Part shown: positions 21,744 to 33,114 of the stretch, one piece after another
Layout: each line of letters begins with the position of its first letter
How positions within the stretch are numbered: position 1 is the first letter of the stretch
Assembly: GCA_030704615.1 (NCBI GenBank)
Contig: CM060734.1
Span: forward strand, 25,728,001-25,792,000
Length of the DNA: 64,000 nt
Source: Takakia lepidozioides
Lineage: Eukaryota; Streptophyta; Takakiopsida; Takakiales; Takakiaceae
Direction of reading: 5' to 3'
Position numbers and translations under genes: made by a program
Notes under the pieces: generated by a model
What the model saw: only the letters and a program-made list of their open reading frames with translations
The model's database searches: none
Told to the model about the DNA's origin: nothing

Positions 21744-22008
21744 CTTCATCCCACTTGTTCACCAAATATTCTTTAATAGATTCTTAGATCATTTCAAATT
21801 ATTTTTAGATGCTTTCACCTTCGATTTAATGACTGGATCGTGGTGAAGGATGTAAACACATTCGTTCAGCAAATGGATGGATGACGAACAAAATGACACT
21901 TGATGACATTTTCTTTAAGTAGATTCTGGACGATTGGCAGGATGGGGGATGAATGAAAAATACAACATGCAGTTGGATGAAGACTGGCATAGTTCATCCA
22001 ACAGCTGG

Positions 22009-22500
22009 TGTCGCACACCTCACTTTGATAACTCCCCCTTTAAGTCAATGTTACTCGCTTTGATGCGCGCGCCTAACTCCCAAACCGGCCGTCGGGCCAA
22101 TTCGGAGCTTCGGCTGCTCACCGGGGCATAATGGTCCGCCTTACTCCTCCCCGAGACCCTCCACCACTTTGGGTCTAGTGGAAATTCCCTTTGGTAGTTG
22201 GCAGTCCGGAATAGCTCCCCACACCTTGGTCGCTTTTCGGCTCGCACGCTTACTCACTAGCTTTTGGTTACCAACGGGCTTGCACCGTTCTTGGGGTTAC
22301 TACTCCTTATATATACTTCTGTAGGTGTCCGTGGGGGTTCCACAAACAGCCAAGTTCAAATCTGGTGCACCGTCACCTAGATCCCCGACTCCCTGTGATG
22401 AGTCGCGGTGAGTCTTGGTCCACCCATCACGGCCCCAATGGGCTGTGGTGAGTCCCAAGACTCCCCACGACTCCCATACTAAGACTCCTTGAAGAAGGGT
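22009..22500 (-). repeat. Family B LTR fragment, minus strand
   Basis: It matches the 3' two-thirds of the LTR at 23264-23974 in inverted orientation, starting at TGTCGCACACCTC (the inverted LTR end) and including a TATATATA box near 22308. No internal element sequence is attached, so it is a solo or truncated LTR. Confidence 0.75.
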
Positions 22501-23263
22501 CTTTCACTGGTCTGCACTTCCAGATGAAGGACCTGATTGATAAATTCAAGGGTACGTTCTACACCTAATTGTTTTACTCTGAAAAGTACTGGATCTATAC
22601 TGTTTAAGAATTTCTAGTGGATAGAGAGAAAAACATATTAACCTTCTTGGCACTTTAAGTCCAAGGTTTGCTATGTAGCAGGGATAGATTACATTATGGA
22701 GATTGGGTCTCGTATGCACTCCCCTATGGGGTGAGTACATACCACATTCACTCCATAAGGGACTGCCATACAAGGGGTAGGATGGTGGGTGCCCCCTCTC
22801 TCCCTCTCTCTCCCTCTATCAACTAGCTATATGGAATTGTTATCCTAACTTCCATACTCTTTAAGGTTTCATGACACAACAGGTGAAATTCCTCATGGTT
22901 TCATCTTGTTTATCCTGGTTTCATCCCTATTTCATCCTGACTTACCCCAATTTCATCCAAGTTATACTACTGCTATGATAGGGAATGCACAGGTGAAGTA
23001 AAACCCGCTATTTTTCATCCGGTTTTGATCTGATTTCATTGACTGACAGCTGGTCAGTAAAGGGATAATGATGGATTAGACGAATATCATTCCATAATCG
23101 GATGACTGTCTTAAACTGACAGGGCAACGATCATGCAAACCCTATTCTCCCGCTTGAGCATTGAGAGCTCTTGCGCCAAGATGGCTCGAAGAAGATGAAG
23201 TGATATGTGCATGCAATTATGTTTTATCTGCTGCTTTTGGTTGCCGTGAATGCTTCCTCATGG
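22501..23263. other. No gene; simple repeats
   Basis: Contains a CTCTCTCC microsatellite (about 22795-22820) and a run of TTTCATCC-like units (about 22895-22960). No coding frame is credible. Confidence 0.5.
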
Positions 23264-23974
23264 TGTCGCGGCCCTTTGCCTTAAGGGCGGGGGGTCGAGA
23301 CACAAGAGGGGCTGCCCCTTTGGTGGGGGCAGTGGCAACAATAGGAACGGGGGCTGAAGCACCCTTGAGTGCCCAAGGCACTCAAGGAGGCGGAGGCGCT
23401 CACTAGGTGGAACCCCACACACCGGGTTGCGGTGGGGGTGGGTCCACGAGGAGTGGTGGTAGCTTAGTGGGACTTAGTGGGAGTGGCATAGGACTCACCA
23501 TGGGGCGGAGACTTTGTGGTGGGAGTCGTGGGGAGTTTTGGGACTCATCACGGTCCAATGGGGCCGTGGTGGGTGGGCCAAGACTCACCGCGACTCATCA
23601 CCGGGAATCGAGGGTTTTCGTGGTGGTTCGCCATAAAAGGATGGTGTTGTTTGTGAAACCCCCGCGGACAGTCACAGAAGTATATATAGGGAGTAGTAAA
23701 CCCCGAGAACGGTGCAAGCCCGTTGGTGACCAAAAACTAGTGAGTAAGCGTGCGAGCCGGAAAGCGACCAAGGTGTGGGAGCTGTTCCGGACTGCCAACA
23801 ACAAAAGGGAATCTCCACTAGAGGGTCTTGTGGAGGAGCAAAGGGGGACCATTATGTCCCGGTGAGCAGCCGAAGCTCCGAGTTGGCCCAACGGCCAGTT
23901 TGGGAGTTAGGCGCGCGCATCAAAGCGACTAACTATGACTTGAAGGGGAGCTTACCGAAATGAGGTGCTCGACA
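23264..23974 (+). repeat. Family B 5' LTR
   Basis: Starts TGTCGCGGCC and ends GCTCGACA, and is followed after two bases by an initiator-Met primer site. About 711 bases. Its 3' part has an inverted partner at 22009-22500. Confidence 0.85.
23681..23688 (+). promoter_or_regulatory. TATA box in family B LTR
   Basis: TATATATA, preserved in the inverted copy near 22308. Its position about 290 bases before the LTR end fits the U3/R promoter of an LTR. Confidence 0.65.
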
Positions 23975-23976
23975 TT

Positions 23977-23988
23977 TGGTATCAGAGC
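23977..23988 (+). other. Primer-binding site, initiator-Met tRNA type, family B
   Basis: TGGTATCAGAGC, the standard plant Ty3/Ty1 primer site, two bases after the LTR. Confidence 0.92.
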
Positions 23989-24029
23989 TTAGAGTTCAGT
24001 ACGCGATCGTCCTTGAGATCGGCCTCATT

Positions 24030-25100
24030 ATGGGGTCGGGCAAGCCAAAGCGAAAGCGGAACGGCCCGAAAGATGATGATCCTGGTGAGCCCGGTGGAGA
24101 CGACGTGTCACCGAAGCGGCAATTTGAGGAGGCGATTCGTGCTTTTGAAAGCAAGGCCGCTCAAGAACGGGAGGAATCTGGGGAGTCGGAGCCCGAGGAC
24201 TTCCCGAAGGCTCCGGCAGGCCAACAGATGCCTCCCATGCCAGCAGCCTTTTGGGAAGGGTTGTTGACGCAGTTTGGCGGGACGTTGAAAGACGTGTTGA
24301 GGGCGGCTAATGCCACTTCCATGAAGATAAAGTTTAAGGTGAAGCCTAAGGAACCCGACACCTTCGAGGGTGTCCGAAATCGGAAGTACTCAACACCTGG
24401 CTCTTGGAGCTAGAGCAGTACTTTCGGGCGGCCAAGTTGAGTGACGAGGATCGGGTGGAAATGACTCCCACCTATTTGAGGGGCTATGCTCAACAATGGT
24501 GGCAGAAACGCCTTCATGACCAAGGTTCAAACCTAGAAACCTTGAGCTGGAATGGGTTCAAGGAACTTAGGAAAATATAGTTTGTGCCCCTCAACGTGTC
24601 CTGGCTCACCCGGGACAAGATGAGGAATTTGAAGAGAACGGATGACATTCGGGGATATGTTCAGGCTTTCAATGTGCTGTTGCTCGAAGTCGTGGATATG
24701 GCAGAACCAAAAATGGTCTTCAACTTTGTGGCGGGATTGGCCCCATGGAAGTTGGAGGAGAAGCCACCTAAGACTTTGAACGAGGCAATTGAAAGGGTCT
24801 CGGATGTCCCTAGGGGCGAAAGACAAGGCCGTACGGAGCTGAACCACAAGAAGACCCGGCGGGAGGGTGACTCCTTCTGACCGGAAAAGAAGTGGGATAG
24901 GCCACGCGGCGACAATGGTACATGGAAATCGAAGGGAGGGCCTTCACACGTCAAGGCGGCACCCGGTGCTTCGAAAGAAAAATCAGGTGTGGCGGCTTAT
25001 GGCAGACAGAAGACGACCTTCGATGGAGTGTGCTTTAATTGCGGGGAGCCCGGGCACATGGCCAAGAAGTTGGTGAGGGAAAGTTCCTGGACGAACTGAA
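24030..25100 (+). pseudogene. Family B gag, truncated
   Basis: Starts at ATG 24030 (MGSGKPKRKRN). A basic then acidic N-terminus leads to the capsid domain (PDTFEG, then LNTWLLELEQYFRAAKLSD, YAQQWWQKR) after a frameshift near 24390. A stop lies near 24578. A CCHC knuckle (CFNCGEPGHMAKK) near 25030 has lost its last Cys. The element ends here, with no protease or polymerase, so only the 5' end remains. Confidence 0.82.
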
Positions 25101-25135
25101 GAAGCAAGATTGGTGGTGAAGAACAATCGATAGTG

Positions 25136-25604
25136 ATGTGTGGAGAAGAGGGAGTTAAAGATCCTCTAGAAGTATGACGCCTCCCGAAGGGAGCGTAACT
25201 TATGGTATCACTTCACCACAAGGGCTACTGCCTTCCAGCTGAAAGGTGGACACCTTCATGACACACCAGACCGTGGTTTGAACCCACAACCACATCCAAC
25301 GTGGTATGTGCCCATTGCCACTGGGCTACATGTTGGTTGTCAAGATCCTCTAGAATTAATTACTGGATTACCTGATAGTTTGTCGATAGATATCTTTAAA
25401 AGGTTGCGTTGCAGTTATATAGAGATAATTAATCTACAACTTGTGAGTAAAGGATGGAGTAAAGAACTATTGACTCTATATCGAGTAGATTACTGGAAGA
25501 GAGAATTAGATGAACAATGGTATTTAATATCAATCAATGTTGAGTTAATAGAGGAGGATGGGAATATTATCGAGACTGGAAGGACATTAATCGCGTTAGA
25601 TTGA
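25136..25604 (+). pseudogene. F-box protein fragment split by a SINE
   Basis: The frame starts at ATG 25136 (MCGEEGVKDPLE), is interrupted by the SINE, and resumes at the second copy of the duplication with DPLELITGLPDSLSIDIFKRL. The segment LPDSLSIDIFKRL followed by LQLVSKGWSKELL is an F-box pattern, the SKP1-binding domain of SCF ubiquitin ligases. The protein ends after about 85 more codons with no kelch or LRR repeats, so it is a fragment or short gene. Without the SINE the two parts would be in one frame. Confidence 0.65.
25172..25341 (-). mobile_element. tRNA-derived SINE with target-site duplication
   Basis: Read on the minus strand it has a box A-like TAGCCCAGTGGC and a box B-like GGTTCAAACC about 35 bases apart, the internal RNA polymerase III promoter of a tRNA head. 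A body of about 100 bases follows. It is flanked by exact 14-base duplications AAGATCCTCTAGAA at 25158-25171 and 25342-25355. It interrupts the F-box frame. Confidence 0.85.
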
Positions 25605-25774
25605 GGATGTCTGGTGGGAGAAATTGATCTACTGAGGGATTAGAGAGAGATAGATTAGTCGAGCATCATTATTTTGCAATCGCATAAGGCTTTCCCTACG
25701 AACGAACCTTGAAACTGATTGGTCCTTCTTTTAGGGTCGATTATAGTTTTTATTCTACATGTGCAGAGGCAGTG

Positions 25775-27564
25775 ATAGCTGAAGGAGCAGGATAAAGTGT
25801 GGGTCCATATTCATCCAAGAGGGTCAGATTTCAAGCTCCAGATTACCTATGGTTCCCCATGGAAGGATAGCTACAAAGAAACCTCCATGGGTAGATGGTC
25901 AGCTGGAAGCGGCAGCTGTAGCGGCACAGTTGATAAAATCAGGCACCTCAACCATGACCACAACTTCTTAAGGAAGAGGATCAAGAGAGGGAGTCCACAA
26001 TGCCTCTTCTGGCACTTATGGGCATGTGAAGATGCTTTATGAGGTAGGCAGACTGAAAGAGGCTCTACAGACTTTACACCAAGGAGGCATTTCAGCAGAT
26101 GTAGATACATATGTGTGTCTCTTGCATAAGTGCATCAAGATGAAAGGCCTGGAAGCTGGAAAGCAGGTGCACACTCACATTGTCCAAAGTGGACTCACGC
26201 CGAACGTTTTTCTACTCAACACCCTTGTCAACATGTATGTTTAAGGGGAGCATCATGGATAATCACCGAGTGTTCAACACAGAATGCCTCAACGATCTTT
26301 GATCACGTGGAATATAATGTTGGCAGGATTACCAAGCATGGGCGTGGTACGAATGCTTTGGAGACCTGTGAGCAAATGATGCGCGAAGGGGGGTGAAGCC
26401 CAACCACATCACGTTTGTTTGTGTTTGCAATGCATGTGCAAGCCTGGAAAAGGAAAAAGAGGTCCATGGTGACATCAGTCAAAACTGGAATTGCACCAGA
26501 TGTCATTCTGAACATTGCCCTGACCTGGACATGTATGCCAAATGTGGATGCATTTGAGGATGCAAAGGGAGTTTTTGACACTATGGCTGAACGAGATGTG
26601 GTGTCGCGGAGGCGATGCTTGCAGGGTATGCACAACAGGGACGTGGGATGGAGGCTCTGGAGACCTATGATCAAATGATGGGGGAGGGGGTGAAGCCCGA
26701 CCACATCATGTTTGTTTGCATTTGCAATGCTTGTGCAAGCCTGGCAGCCCTGGACAAGGGCAAAGAGGTGCATGGGATATCATCAAAGCTGGAATTGTAC
26801 CAAATGTCATTATGAACACTGCCCTGGCAGCTCTGGAAAAGGGGAAAGAGGTCCATGGCAACATCGTCAGAGCTAGAATTGTACCGAATGTCATTTTGAA
26901 CCATACCCTGTTGGACATGTATGCAAAATGTGGGTGCATCGAGCCCTGGACAAGGGCAAAGAGGTGCATGGGGATATCATCAAAGCTGGAATTGTACCAA
27001 ATGTCATTCTGAACACTACCCTGGCAGCTCTGGAAAAGGGGAAAGAGGTCCATGGCGACATCTTCAGAGCTGGAATTGTATCAAATGTCATTTTGAACCA
27101 TACACTGGTGGACATGTATGCAAAATGTGGGTGCATCGAGCCTTGGACAAGGGCAAAGAGGTGCATGGGGATACCATCAAAGCTAGAATTGTACCAAATG
27201 TCATTATGAACATTGCCTTGGCAGCTCTGGAAAAGGGGAAAGAGGTCCATGGTGACATCTTCAGAGCTGGAATTGTACCAAATGTCATTTTGGACAATAC
27301 CCTGGTGGACATGTATGCAAAATGTGGGTGCATCGAGTTGTGGACAAGGGCAAAGAGGTGCATGGGGATATCATCAAAGCTGGAATTGTACCAAATGTCA
27401 TTCTGAACACAACCGGTAACCAATCCATTCATTGGCTGCATTGTTGTGAAAGTCCTTGCGTAGACTAGAATCCACATGTTCAATGTTGGCCAGGGAAATT
27501 GTTCTTGCTGCCCAAAGCATCTGATAGGCAGCGGCATGGGCAGCGGAGGGAGGCTTTGGAGACC
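25775..27564 (+). pseudogene. PPR protein gene, 5' part (interrupted by family C)
   Basis: Plant organellar RNA-binding PPR repeats are visible in several frames: TYVCLLHKCIKMKGLEAGKQ, VHTHIVQSGLTPNVFLLNTL, YAQQGRGMEALETYDQM and LVDMYAKCGC. PPR proteins act in mitochondria or plastids on RNA editing and processing. The frame changes many times and stops are common. From 26755 the gene turns into a head-to-tail array of 197-base units. Family C retrotransposon starts at 27565 and the PPR sequence resumes at 52938 in register (EALET | SEHMC). It is a dead or dying copy of a large family. Confidence 0.8.
26755..27412 (+). repeat. 197-base tandem repeat derived from PPR codons
   Basis: CAAGGGCAAAGAGGTGCAT recurs near 26755, 26951, 27148 and 27345. 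Each unit holds one short and one full PPR-like motif. The unit length is not a multiple of three, so successive units fall in different frames. Confidence 0.88.
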
Positions 27565-27882
27565 TGTCAAGTTATTTTACCACTAGTGTGAAACTAGCTA
27601 GGAAATAGCTAGCTTTTACATATTGACATTTGGGATTGGCCCAAGTGTCAATCCAGGGTCAAGGCAGATTTAGGCCCTGGAGTGGTTATCTTCACGGCAA
27701 GCGCTGAAGGCTCATCTTTCTCGAGTTGAGCCTCACCGCGCCTAGCTATGGCGCCGTAGTGTGGATTCCCCATGGCGTGGGGTGCACTTGGCTTGACTTG
27801 TATTTGAGTGATGAGGTTATATATGCATGAGTTTATGCTTCAGATTTGTGAGCTCGTGCTTGTATTCTTCTTCTTTATCACT
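27565..27882 (+). repeat. Family C 5' terminal repeat
   Basis: TGTCAAG...TTTATCA, matched with small indels by 52435-52746. It contains a TTATATAT box near 27818. The two copies diverge completely after TTTATCA, so either the LTR is only about 318 bases or one LTR has been rearranged. Confidence 0.75.
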
Positions 27883-28559
27883 CGAGAAAGATCAGCTCGT
27901 ATCTGTGAGTGCCAGATACGAGTTAGTTGTAGCACTTGTGGTTTTTTCTTGAGAATGAGAGAAACCAAGTTGTTATGCAAGGAGCACCGTAGAGCTCTTG
28001 GTTGTTAGAAGTGGAGGCGATGTGGGTTACGAGGTGGTAGACCTTGGCATTCGATCTTCAGCTTCAGAGATGAAAGCACCATGCTGCAGGTAATTCCAGA
28101 GCACCTTGATGGTTTCAGATTGTGTACATGCATGAGCAAGCACGATTGGGAAGAGGACCAGTCAAGAGCAGGTTATAGTGGCTTTGGTGGCAAAGCTGAG
28201 AACTGGACTTGGGAATGCGAGCTTTCATTGTGTGAAGGATTGCAAGACCAAGCGAAAGGGCTGATTTGGCTTGGGGCAAATCAGTGCACTTTGTGGAGTA
28301 TGATGAGATTGGGTTTCAATCTCGAGCTTCAGCATTGAGAGGGCTCTTGTCATGGCAAGAGCAGGGCTGGAACAGGAGCTAAGAGGTACGGCAAGGCCAT
28401 GGAATGTGCACCTAGGGTTTCAGAGCTTGGAAGAAGAGCTCTTGCACCACAAGAGAAGTGTCTTGTGGCTGGAAATGTAAGCCTTAGGGTTTCAGGAGCT
28501 TGGCAAAGGCTGTGGAGTGCTTAGTCTTGTCTTAGAGAGCATCAAGGAGCCAAGGAGCC

Positions 28560-28960
28560 AAGATAGGGGGCTGATATCTCTTGTGTGAAGAGGTTGCATG
28601 TGTGGAGCATGTATTCAGCTCATTGAAGCTTCCATCTTCAAGCTTGGAGGGCAAGCAAGGAAGAGGGAAGGGCTGACTTCCCTTATGTGAGGGCAATGCA
28701 TGTGTGGAGCATGCTATCAGCCTGGTGAAGGCTTGCACTTTCAGGTGTGGGAGTGCAAGAAAGGAAGGAAGGGGCTGGTTTCCCTGTAGGGCATGTGGAG
28801 CATGCTTTCAGCCTGCTAAAGCTTGTATTTTCAGGTTTGTGGGTGCAAGAAATGAAGCAAAGGAGCTGATTCTCTTATGGTGAGAGTGGGGCATGTGTGG
28901 AGCATGCCTTCAGCCCATTGAGGCTCTTGTTTTCAAGCTTTAGAGAGCTAGAACGGAAGG
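28560..28960 (+). repeat. Tandem repeat, unit about 115 bases
   Basis: Units share GGGCTGA, TGTGTGGAGCATGC, TTCAGCC and GCAAG(A)AAGGAAG in the same order, about four copies with divergence. Confidence 0.8.
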
Positions 28961-29399
28961 TCTAGGGCTGGTTCCACTTGGAGTGAAAGAAAAGCACTTG
29001 TAGGGCCTATGTGAGTTGGGGTTTCAACTTCAAGCTTGAAGGGAGCGCAACTCTTGAAGCAGCAGGTGTAGGGGGCTGGAGATGCTATGGCCAAGGAGAG
29101 TGCTTGAATGAGTGCTCACAAGAGCTGGGAACCAGCAGGGCTTGGTTGTTTGCGATTGAGTTTAGTGGCGTGTTGGGCTTGTTTGGATGGTTAGGCTAAG
29201 TGAGAAAGAAGGCTTGGTTTGTGGCAACCACCTCATGGCTTAGGGCTACTATGGTGGTGTTGTGGGAGCCGAAAGAGCAAGAATACCTTGCTGATTTCCT
29301 CACAGCCGCCATAGCTCGGTGGAAGAAGCCTAGAGTCCAAGAGACACAAACCCTAGCTTGGCGTGGCTAAACCCCTTGAGAAATGGCTTAACTGCCAGA

Positions 29400-30640
29400 G
29401 CGGCCATGGGGTTGTTGAGGGTTGTGACGGGGCTTGTGAGGGGCTGTTGGGTAGGCTGGCCCGTGGCTGTGGGGGCTGTGAGGGGCTTGCTGTGACAGGC
29501 TGTGCCCAGTGGCCTGTGGGGCTGTGACGGGCTGTGACGGGCTTGTGGAGGCTGTGCATGTGGCCTGTGGGGTTTGAGGGGTGAGGTGTTGGGTTGTGAC
29601 AGGCGTGCCTGAGGCCTTTGAGGAGTGGGTTGGGTGTGGCGGGTGTATGTGCGGGTGGTTGTGAGGGCTGTGTGACTGGGACAGCGTGCCTGAGGCCTTT
29701 GGGTTGTGAACGGCTGTGAGGGGGCTGTGATTGATAGCAGTGCCTGAGGCGTTGGGGCTGTGACGGGCTGTGAACGGGCTGTGAACGGCTGTGCCCAGTG
29801 GCCTGTGGGGCTGTGAGGGCTGTGGGCACGGCGGGCTGTGGGCCCCCGGCTGTGGTGTGCCTGAGGCCTGTTGACAGGCGTGCCTGAGGCGTGACAGGCC
29901 GTGCCTGAGGCCTGTGGGGCTGTGACGGGTTGTGAGGGGCTGTGACAGGCTGTGCCGTGGCTTTGGGGCTGTGAGGGGCTGTGAGGCTGTGCCCAGTGGC
30001 CTGTGGGGCTGTGACGGGCTGTGGGGGCTGTGACAGGCTGTGGCTTTGGGGCTGTGATGGGCTGTGAGGGGCTGTGACAGGCCGTGCTGAGGCCTTTGGG
30101 GCTGTGACGGCTGTGAGGGGCTGTGACAGGCCGTGCCTGAGGGCGGCTGTGAGGGTGTGGGCCGTGCTGAGGCCTTTGGGCTGTGAGGGGCTGAAATGTG
30201 ACGGGCTGTGAGGGCTTGGCCGGGGCCTCGGGGTGTGACGGGCTGTGAGGGCTGTGACGGGCCGCCGGTGGCCTTGGGGCTGTGATGGGCTGTGAGGGGC
30301 TGTGTCAGGCCGTGCCTGAGGCCTGTGGGGCTGTGACGGGCTGTGCGTGGCCTTTGGGGCTGTGAGGGGCTATGACAGGCTGTGCCCAGTGGCCTGTGGG
30401 GCTGTGACTGTGAGGGGCTGTGACAGGCTGTGAGGGCTGTGACAGCGTGCCTGAGGCCTTTGGGGCTGTGAGGGCTGTGAGGGGCTGTGACAGGCTGTGC
30501 CCAGTGGCCTGTGGGCCGTGACGGGCTGTGACGGGCTGTGACAGGCTGTGGCGAGCTGTGACGGGCTATGAGGGGCTGTGCCAGTGGCCTGTGGACTGTG
30601 ACGGCTGTGACCAGTGAGCTGTGTGGGCCTGTGCTGGTCT
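29400..30640 (-). repeat. CACAGCC(CGT) minisatellite, 1.2 kb
   Basis: On the plus strand it reads as GGGCTGTGACGGGCTGTGAGG with interspersed GCCTGAGGCCT and GCCCAGTGGCCTGTGG units. The minus strand reads CACAGCCCGTCACAGCCC, the same short motif as the family A LTR minisatellite. Confidence 0.9.
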
Positions 30641-31494
30641 GTGGTGGCCCGTGTTGACCTGTGGACGGCCTGTGCTGACTCGTGGAGGCACTGGTGGACT
30701 GCCTAAGGACTGGCGTGGAAGGCCGAATTTTGAAGCTCGTGGAGGGCGGTTTGAGGAGTATCTTCATGATATTCCCATGGTCATGCAAGTGAGGGAAGAG
30801 AGGAGGGGAAGAGTGTTGGGATGAGGGCATGCTCGGGTTAGGCATTGCTTTAGCTTCTCTTCCTCGTAGTTTCCACCCTCTCATTAGGCCAAGACCTTTC
30901 CGTAGGTGGAGGCAAGAGTCAGTCCGGGTTTGGGCTGGGGTGTCCTTGCAGGAGCAACACCGTGGAGTTGTTTTTGGTGTGGGGGAGTTGTCGTTCTGAT
31001 TTCTTGTGTTTGGATCCCCTCCATACCTGCATGCTTGACTGTGCGCCATGCTAGTTTTGTGTGGGCGCTTTTTTTTTATAGGTGATTGGTCCGGATTTGA
31101 TCACCGGCCAGTCCTAAAGCATGCTGTCGATGGTGAGGCTGGGGTGATGACCAGCCAGACCATCATTGTTTCTCCTGTGGTGAGGTTGGAGGTGATGACC
31201 AGCCAACCAAAGGAGTGCTTGCGGTGGATGCAGGTACAGGTGTAGGCTATGTTAGGAACTTAGTATTCCAAACCCTAAGCCGCAACAGGTTCTCTACCCG
31301 GTTACCTTGTGGAGAGGGGGTTAGGGACATGTTCATGACGGTTGAGTGTCAACACGGAGGTGCCACTAGTTGCTGGGGACAGTGCCGGTTCGAGCACTAG
31401 CGATACTAGTGGGTACACGAGACGAGGTGTGCGGTTTAGGCCACCTTCACCTCCTGTCTTCTACGGAAGGTTCTGATTCGGATTGTGAATCAGG

Positions 31495-32872
31495 ATGACT
31501 CATACCGGCGGTGCAAGTGTTTCTTTGCCATTGTTGTGGGACACAATGGAGGAGATGTATGGAGCTACCAAGGGGCCACGAAGGTACTCTGGGGCGGTGG
31601 GCACCATCGAGTTGGATGATTTTATCCAAGAGTTTGATAGTTGGTGTGATTTGCTGCAAATGCGCAATCCACAACTATTTACGCCTTTCATGGCATGGAA
31701 GGGGCTGTTTCAGCACCTTGAGGGGCCGCCTATGGATGATTACCATGAGTTCAGGCGGGGGCATGAGGTTGAGATCGAGGAGTGGAGGATGTACTCGTCA
31801 CCCGACTATGTCTCCATCACTAGGGGCACTAGAGCCACGAGGGCAGTGGCTACACCTGCCGCTGCACCGGCAGCTTCAGCAAGTAGCAGTGGGACTGGTG
31901 GGACTGGTGGTACAGTAGCTACGACGTCCACCCAAGCCACTACCGCACCAGCACTAGCACCCGTGCCTGCCTTCAACCCTGTTGTGGAGTTCTTCAAAGA
32001 GTTGAGAGGGAACTACCAAGGGGTGAGGACAGAGAAGTTGCGGAGCTTGCAAGAGTTCCAACGGAAGCCGACCGAGAGCTTGAGGGAGGCTTTCACTCGC
32101 ATGAGGCGCTTGATAAATGTAACCCAAGGGGTTACGGAAGCTCAGGCAGTCCAATTCTGGTATGGGATATTGGACAAGGAGCTGAGGAGGAGAAGGGTGG
32201 GATGCAACTCTCCTACAAGCGGCCCAACCCACCTTAGCAAATGTGTTTTTGCTGGCAGAGCGGATAGAGCTCAACATGGTGGAGGAACGAGTGGTCATGG
32301 TGGGATTTGCTAAGGAGACACCACGGGTAGTGGTGCTCCTAGCCAACCACTACCTCAACGTGCTCAAAGCAACAAGGGGGCTCAGGTGAAGCTCAGGGAA
32401 GGGCAGAGAGGACCTCAGATGCAGGGGTCTCTCCCTTCATTTGCTGGCCAACAACGGGCGGATGTGGTGTGCTGGACATGTGGAGGACCCCATGTCAAGA
32501 AGGATTTCCCAGAGGGAGGCAAAGGGTCGGCACATGCACAGCCTGCACAGTTGCAGTGTGGGCATTGTGGCAAGCACGGGCATGGAGAGGCCCAGTGTTA
32601 TGGTTTGCATCCTGAGTTGCGCCCAGGCCAGTTCCAAGGGAACAATGGTGGCCGGGGGCGAGGTGGAGCAGCCCAGAGAGGACGAGGTGGCCGGCCACGA
32701 GGCCAAGGGCAAGCTCAACGTGGCCAAGGACGCGGAGGTCAGGGTGTTGACCAAGGCATGGCCAACCGGCTTCAGCAGCTAGAGCAGAGGCTCGCTGCCA
32801 TGGCTACAACTCAGGTGGTACCGGCTCTAAGGCCGGATGGTCCACCTCCTGCTCCTGAGGGAGGAGATATGG
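31495..32872 (+). pseudogene. Family C gag, 5' part of gag-pol
   Basis: First ATG at 31495 (MTHTGGASVS). The capsid-like region has LDDFIQEFDSWCDLLQ, a Thr/Ala/Gly-rich linker, then LQEFQRKPTESLREAFTRM and AVQFWYGILDKEL, a Retrotrans_gag layout. A frameshift lies near 32205. Two knuckles follow: a damaged one (CWTCGGPHVKKDF, last Cys lost) and an intact CGHCGKHGHGEAQC, then an Arg/Gly-rich tract and a proline-rich tail PPPAPEGGDMGG. The frame is cut by MULE-B and resumes at 46266 with the same GDMGG. Confidence 0.82.
32862..32872 (+). repeat. Target-site duplication, left of MULE-B
   Basis: AGGAGATATGG, identical to 46266-46276. The length could be read as 9 to 11 because the left end is G-rich. 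Confidence 0.92.
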
Positions 32873-32935
32873 GGGGTTGCTATTCCATGAGCTCATGAGC
32901 TCATGAGCGGGCATGGCTAACCCATGAGCCGCAAA
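32873..32935 (+). repeat. MULE-B left terminal inverted repeat
   Basis: GGGGTTGCTATTCCATGAGC followed by tandem TCATGAGC units. Confidence 0.85.
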
Positions 32936-33114
32936 GTAACACACTTCGAATTTCGGCAGATTTTTTTCGGGCCAAAAACTATAAAATAATCAAAAATCGA
33001 AGATTTCCGCGCTCATGCTGGAAGCACTCCGCTCATGAGTACCAGTGTACGCTCATGACTTGGAGCCCAGGCTCATGGACCGCCAGGCCAGGTCATAGAA
33101 TAACTGAATTCTGG

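Larger units (their letters stand above)
27883..31494 (+). other. Family C leader, non-coding, repeat-rich
   Basis: No credible coding frame. Holds a 115-base tandem repeat (28560-28960) and a 1.2-kb GGGCTGTGA minisatellite (29400-30640). Long minus-strand frames over the minisatellite are repeat artefacts (Ser/Pro/Gln/His only). Poly-T near 31070. Confidence 0.6.

Noticed and set aside
25261-25335. A tRNA gene on the minus strand
   Set aside because: It has A and B boxes but cannot fold a full cloverleaf acceptor stem and sits inside a SINE with a target duplication.
29400-30640. CRISPR-like array
   Set aside because: Units are short, degenerate and contiguous with no unique spacers; the DNA is eukaryotic.
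29388-31049. A 553-codon minus-strand frame rich in Ser, Pro, His and Gln
   Set aside because: It is a translation of the CACAGCC minisatellite; no start context, no domain, and frames on other phases are also open because of the repeat.
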